Below, piece after piece: positions 60,138-64,000 of a stretch of 64,000 bases of DNA. The stretch is from Chitinophagaceae bacterium. GTDB lineage: Bacteria > Bacteroidota > Bacteroidia > Chitinophagales > UBA10324. The stretch lies in the NCBI GenBank assembly GCA_016704325.1, contig JADJAG010000008.1, positions 744,001 through 808,000 of the forward strand. Reading direction: 5' to 3'. The position numbers were made by a program, and so were the translations under genes. The notes beneath the pieces are model-generated. The model made no database searches, was not told the origin of the DNA, and was given only the letters and a program-made list of their open reading frames with translations. Position 1 is the stretch's first letter. Each line of letters opens with the position of its first letter.

Positions 60138-60866
60138 ATGATCACGATCTTTCGAAAAGAGCTAACCACCTTTTTCGTTTCATTGATCGGCTATATCTCG
60201 ATAGCTGTTTTTTTGGTATTGATGGGACTGATCATGTGGGTCTTTCCAAACAATGCACTGGACAACGGTTATGCTCACCTCGACCAGCTCTTTGACAATG
60301 CACCATTGGTATTCATGTTGCTCATTCCGGCAGTTACCATGCGTATGTTTTCGGAAGAAAAAAGAGCGGGCACGCTGGAGTTACTGGCCACCAGGCCTGT
60401 TACTGAATTTCAGATAGTGATGGGAAAATTTTTAGCCGCCAACTGCCTGGTTATTTTTTCGCTCTTACCTACCCTGCTTTATTATTACACCATTTACCAA
60501 CTTGGCGCTCCGGCAGGCAACCTTGACTCAGGTGCCACCTGGGGTTCCTATATCGGCTTGATTCTTTTGAGTGCTGCCCTTGTTTCCATTGGTCTCTTCG
60601 CATCATCTATTACTGATAACCAGATTGTAGCATTTATACTCGCTGCATTTATCAGTTTCATTATCTACCTGTCATTTGATGCAATCAGCGGGCTTGGGTT
60701 ATTTGGCGGCGGAGCTGATGATTTGATTCAATCAATCGGAATTCAATATCACTACAATTCACTTAGCCGCGGTGTGGTTGATACCAGAGACGTCATTTAC
60801 TTTTTTTCATTGATCGTAATTTTTCTTCTTTCCACCAAAACAGCATTAGAAAGCAGAAAGTGGTAA
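60138..60866 (+). CDS. gldF: Gliding-motility ABC transporter permease GldF
   Basis: The 242-residue protein has six hydrophobic segments (ISIAVFLVLMGLIMWVF; LVFMLLIPAVTMRMFSEEKR; LILLSAALVSIGLFASSI; VAFILAAFISFIIYLSF and others), with RMFSEEKRAGTLELLATRPV typical of ABC-2 permeases. It partners GldA and GldG. The ATG directly follows the stop of a 29-codon ORF. Confidence 0.88.
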   Translation: MITIFRKELTTFFVSLIGYISIAVFLVLMGLIMWVFPNNALDNGYAHLDQLFDNAPLVFMLLIPAVTMRMFSEEKRAGTLELLATRPVTEFQIVMGKFLAANCLVIFSLLPTLLYYYTIYQLGAPAGNLDSGATWGSYIGLILLSAALVSIGLFASSITDNQIVAFILAAFISFIIYLSFDAISGLGLFGGGADDLIQSIGIQYHYNSLSRGVVDTRDVIYFFSLIVIFLLSTKTALESRKW

Positions 60867-60945
60867 TCCTTCCATAGGCAACGTATTCCGGAAATGAAAC
60901 CCGCTTCATGAAAAACAACCAGCTTACCCTTTCAGAAAAGATACA

Positions 60946-62676
60946 ATGAGCAGCAGACGGATATATAAACGACAGGCACTGACACGACTTTCTATTGTGA
61001 CCGGTATTGTAATTGCATTGAATGTACTGTCATCCACGTTCTTCACCAGGCTGGACCTTACAGCAGATAAGCGTTTTACACTCACAGACAGTACCCGACA
61101 ATTATTACGCGAAATAGATGATGTCGTGTTTGTTAAAGTGTACTTACAGGGCGATTTCCCGGCAGGGTTTAAGAGACTCAGTAAAGGCACCCGCGAATTG
61201 CTCGACGAATTCAAAGTATATGGCGGGGACAGGATTCAATATGAATTTGAAGATCCTCTGAAAGGAAAAAACGATCAGGAACTTCGCGAGCTCCTGCAGG
61301 ATTTTGCAAAGAAAGGACTGGAGCCAACCAATGTGCAGAATAATGCCGGTGATGAATATTCAGAAAAAATCATCATCCCGGGAGCTATCGTAAATTATAA
61401 AGGCAGGCAGGTTGCCGTTAACTTGCTTGAAAACACACCCGGTATTGCCGCACAGGAAGCACTAAACAATTCTATCGCTCACCTGGAACATAAATTTTCC
61501 CAGGCTATCGAGTCGATGGCACTAATCAGAAAACCAAAACTGGGATTTCTCAGAGGGCATGGAGAACTGGGCAACCTCGCAACAGCTGATCTTACCACCG
61601 CCCTTTCTTCATTTTATGATCTGGAAATTGTTTATGCTGACAGTGTACTGGCAATAGAAAAGGAATTCAAGGCTTTGATTATTGCTAAACCCACCAGGTC
61701 CTTTTCAGAGCAGGATAAATTCAAGATTGATCAATACCTGATGAATGGGGGAAAAATATTGTGGCTGGTGGAAGCACTACAGGCAGAGTTGGATACGGTG
61801 GTGGCAAAGCGGTCTCTTCTAACAGTTGATTATCCTTTGAACCTTGAAGACCAGCTTTTCCGGTATGGCGTACGAGTAAATCCCGGTTTAATACTTGACC
61901 TTCAGTGTAATCCCGTTCCATTGCTGGTGAGTTATGAAGGTACCAAGCCAAAATTCAATTTATATCCCTGCTATTATTTTCCGGTCTTCACTCCCGGAGG
62001 CAATCACGCTATTACGCAAAATATCGCAGCTGTAACCTCGCAGTTTACCGGTTCGCTGGATACCCTTGCCGTAAAAGGTGTTACGAAAACAGTCTTGCTC
62101 GCATCAAGTGATTTCAGCAGAATTGTCTTTAATCCGTGGCTGGTTGACTTCAAAGAATTGAAGACCAGGCCAGATGAATCGCTGTACAATAAGAAAAAAC
62201 TTATTGTTGCCGTAATCCTGGAGGGAACCTTTCCTTCTGTGTTTACCAACCGTATTCCGGCAGAAATGATGCAAACACTCACCGACTCACTGAAGATGCC
62301 TTTTAAATCGAATAGCTCCGCTACTGCTATGATTGTGGTCGCAGATGGCGATGTTGCCAGGAATGATATCAATTCGCAAGGCCAGCCACTGCCACTAGGG
62401 TATTACCGGTTTACGGGTGAATATTTCAGCAACAAAGATTTTTTGTTGAATAGTATTGACTATCTGACAGGCTATATGCAACACATCGATACCCGTTCGA
62501 AGACGGTGAAATTAAGATTGCTGGATACTACTAAAGTGAAAACAGAAAGAATCTATTGGCAGCTCTTAAATACCGTGCTGCCTATTTGCTTGCTTGTTGC
62601 TTTTGGTTTAATATTTAATTTTATCCGCATTCGGAAATTTGGTCGCCAGCAAATGCAAAACATCAATATTAAATAA
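60946..62676 (+). CDS. gldG: Gliding-motility substrate-binding protein GldG
   Basis: The 576-residue protein has an N-terminal transmembrane helix (about residues 15-33), a large periplasmic ABC-type auxiliary domain (GFKRLSKGTRELLDEFKVYG; LGFLRGHGELGNLATADLTT; GGKILWLVEALQAELDTVVA) and a C-terminal transmembrane helix before IRIRKFGRQQMQ. This is the GldG layout. It lies 79 bp after gldF. Confidence 0.87.
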   Translation: MSSRRIYKRQALTRLSIVTGIVIALNVLSSTFFTRLDLTADKRFTLTDSTRQLLREIDDVVFVKVYLQGDFPAGFKRLSKGTRELLDEFKVYGGDRIQYEFEDPLKGKNDQELRELLQDFAKKGLEPTNVQNNAGDEYSEKIIIPGAIVNYKGRQVAVNLLENTPGIAAQEALNNSIAHLEHKFSQAIESMALIRKPKLGFLRGHGELGNLATADLTTALSSFYDLEIVYADSVLAIEKEFKALIIAKPTRSFSEQDKFKIDQYLMNGGKILWLVEALQAELDTVVAKRSLLTVDYPLNLEDQLFRYGVRVNPGLILDLQCNPVPLLVSYEGTKPKFNLYPCYYFPVFTPGGNHAITQNIAAVTSQFTGSLDTLAVKGVTKTVLLASSDFSRIVFNPWLVDFKELKTRPDESLYNKKKLIVAVILEGTFPSVFTNRIPAEMMQTLTDSLKMPFKSNSSATAMIVVADGDVARNDINSQGQPLPLGYYRFTGEYFSNKDFLLNSIDYLTGYMQHIDTRSKTVKLRLLDTTKVKTERIYWQLLNTVLPICLLVAFGLIFNFIRIRKFGRQQMQNINIK

Positions 62677-62682
62677 TACTGC

Positions 62683-63708
62683 ATGAACCGTAACCTGATC
62701 TATTTTCTACTGCTAATTACCCTTGGCATTGCAGTCTATTTTTTAGTATTCAGAAAATCATCTTCCACACTGAATGAAAAAGAAAAATCTTTTGCAGTGG
62801 AAGATACTGCTGCCATTTTCAGGATTTTTATTGCAGATATGCAAGGCAAGAAAGTATTGCTGCAAAGAGAAAACAATTCCTGGACCGTTAATTCAAAATA
62901 CGAAGTTCGTAATGATTATATGAAGACCTTGCTGTCCACTATCAAGCGGCTGAATGTAAGTTATCCCGTACCGGAAGCAGCGGAGAAAACCGTAATAACC
63001 GGACTTGCCAGCAGTAATAAAAAAGTGGAATTGTACAATAAAGACGGCGAACTGCTCAAATCTTATTTTGTAGGCGGTGGAACCCTGAATTCTGAAGGTA
63101 CCTATTTTATGATGGATGGTGCTGCAAATCCATATGTAGTTTCGGTACCTGCTTTTGAAGGCGTGCTGGACAGCAGGTTTGTGACAGATGAAGAAGTGAT
63201 CAGGAGTACGGCAATTTTCAGATTCCGGATGAACCAGCTTAGTATGATTTCAGTAAGGTATCAGGATAAGCCGGACAGTTCATTCCAGATCGCCCTATTC
63301 AATTCAGATTCATTCAGTGTAAGCAATGGAAAGGGAACGATAATTCCCAATGCACAGATTAATAAAGAACGTATACAACAATATCTCAGCTTCTATTCCG
63401 CGGTCTATTGTGAGAGTTTTGTAAATGATCTTCCAAAAAGAGATTCTGTCCTGCAAACGCCGTCATTTTGTACCATTACCGTCACGGACAGGCAACAACA
63501 ATTGTATACAATAGACTGCTACTATATGCCACGCAACTCCACGAGTGAGCAATTTGATGCAAAAGGAAATGAGTTGCAATATGATGTAGACCGATATTTT
63601 GCGACCATAAACAACGGAAAAGATTTCGTAATCCTGCAGCAATTTCATTTTGGAAGGCTGCTAAAAAATTACACTTACTTCACTGCAAGAACTAAATCAA
63701 AACCATGA
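62683..63708 (+). CDS. DUF4340-like membrane-anchored protein
   Basis: The 341-residue protein starts 6 bp after gldG and has one N-terminal membrane anchor (LIYFLLLITLGIAVYFLVF). The repeated strand pattern (VLLQRENNSWTVNSKYEVRN; VELYNKDGELLKSYFVGG; ANPYVVSVPAFEGVLDSRFV) fits the DUF4340 family, which often follows ABC auxiliary proteins of the GldG type. It is probably part of the same envelope complex. The stop overlaps the next ATG (ATGA). Confidence 0.75.
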   Translation: MNRNLIYFLLLITLGIAVYFLVFRKSSSTLNEKEKSFAVEDTAAIFRIFIADMQGKKVLLQRENNSWTVNSKYEVRNDYMKTLLSTIKRLNVSYPVPEAAEKTVITGLASSNKKVELYNKDGELLKSYFVGGGTLNSEGTYFMMDGAANPYVVSVPAFEGVLDSRFVTDEEVIRSTAIFRFRMNQLSMISVRYQDKPDSSFQIALFNSDSFSVSNGKGTIIPNAQINKERIQQYLSFYSAVYCESFVNDLPKRDSVLQTPSFCTITVTDRQQQLYTIDCYYMPRNSTSEQFDAKGNELQYDVDRYFATINNGKDFVILQQFHFGRLLKNYTYFTARTKSKP

Positions 63709-64000
63709 ATGAATTAATACAACAGTTTGGTGATACGAATGTGCTTTATTTTGTTTTTGGCTTTATAGTATTGCTATTTCTTGTGCTTGATATTGGTTTG
63801 TTGCAACGGTCGGATAAGCCGATGTCGGTAAAGAGTGCATTGATACAAACCAGTTGCTGGGTAACCACAGCACTTAGTTATGGTTATTTAATATATCATT
63901 ATCATGGTACAGAAAAAGGACTTCAATTTGTTTCCGCATACCTGATGGAATATTCGCTTTCTGCAGATAACCTTTTTGTATTCATCCTGATTCTCTCCTA
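63705..64000 (+). CDS. TerC-family membrane protein, N-terminal part
   Basis: The frame starts at the ATG at 63705, overlapping the DUF4340-like gene by 4 bases, and is cut by the window edge after 98 codons. Two or more hydrophobic helices and the family motif LDIGLLQRSDKPMSVKSALI and YLMEYSLSADNLFVFIL (with the conserved SADN) identify TerC/Alx. Related proteins are linked to metal (Mn2+) or pH homeostasis. Function here is by family only. Confidence 0.85.
   Translation, partial: MNELIQQFGDTNVLYFVFGFIVLLFLVLDIGLLQRSDKPMSVKSALIQTSCWVTTALSYGYLIYHYHGTEKGLQFVSAYLMEYSLSADNLFVFILILS

Overview
The window looks like a chromosome segment of a Bacteroidota bacterium, probably Chitinophagales or Sphingobacteriales-like. 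The evidence is promoters of the type TTG-N20-TAnnTTTG, many secreted proteins with C-terminal type IX secretion (T9SS) sorting domains, GIN-domain adhesin-like proteins, the gliding genes gldA-gldF-gldG, and zinc-free ribosomal proteins S4, S14 and L36. Placement below phylum is inference.

Layout. 0-3.8 kb: a cut secreted protein, two tandem GIN-domain proteins and a dicarboxylate/glutamate symporter. 3.8-19.7 kb, minus strand: the complete S10-spc-alpha ribosomal cluster, rpsJ to rplQ, with secY, map, infA and rpoA. The short genes rpmD and rpmJ are present. 19.7-24.9 kb: an accessory block that separates rpsJ from fusA. It holds a 32-residue membrane-peptide ORF with its own terminator, a membrane-anchored class III cyclase with unusual catalytic residues, an S74/T9SS protein, the 3' remnant of a second cyclase, a hicAB toxin-antitoxin pair between 85-90 bp direct repeats, and a 356-bp element with 16-bp perfect terminal inverted repeats. 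24.9-28 kb, minus strand: rpsL-rpsG-fusA with its own promoter.

28-42 kb is repeat-rich. It carries aminopeptidase P, a methyltransferase, a frameshifted ISAon1-like insertion sequence beside a composite 220-bp repeat array, a family of T9SS propeller-like proteins in intact, frameshifted and truncated states, orphan T9SS tails, and tRNA-Ile/tRNA-Ala. Downstream of tRNA-Ala is an array of partial copies of its 3' end, each followed by a terminator hairpin. Two of these copies are split by a dispersed palindromic repeat.

42-64 kb is mostly core metabolism: an EEP-family hydrolase, a 2-oxoacid:ferredoxin oxidoreductase (korA/korB) with a MNT/HEPN toxin-antitoxin pair lodged between the subunits, a GH3-like enzyme, an ECF sigma/anti-sigma pair, ligA, an M43 metalloprotease exported by T9SS, a DnaQ-like exonuclease, mnmH-selD (tRNA selenouridine), and gldA-gldF-gldG followed by a DUF4340-like gene and a cut terC.

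The most unusual structures are the tRNA-Ala 3'-end/terminator array with repeats lodged in its T-arms, the inverted-repeat element next to hicAB, the recombining T9SS gene family bounded by 69-bp direct repeats, and the two toxin-antitoxin modules placed inside or beside core operons.
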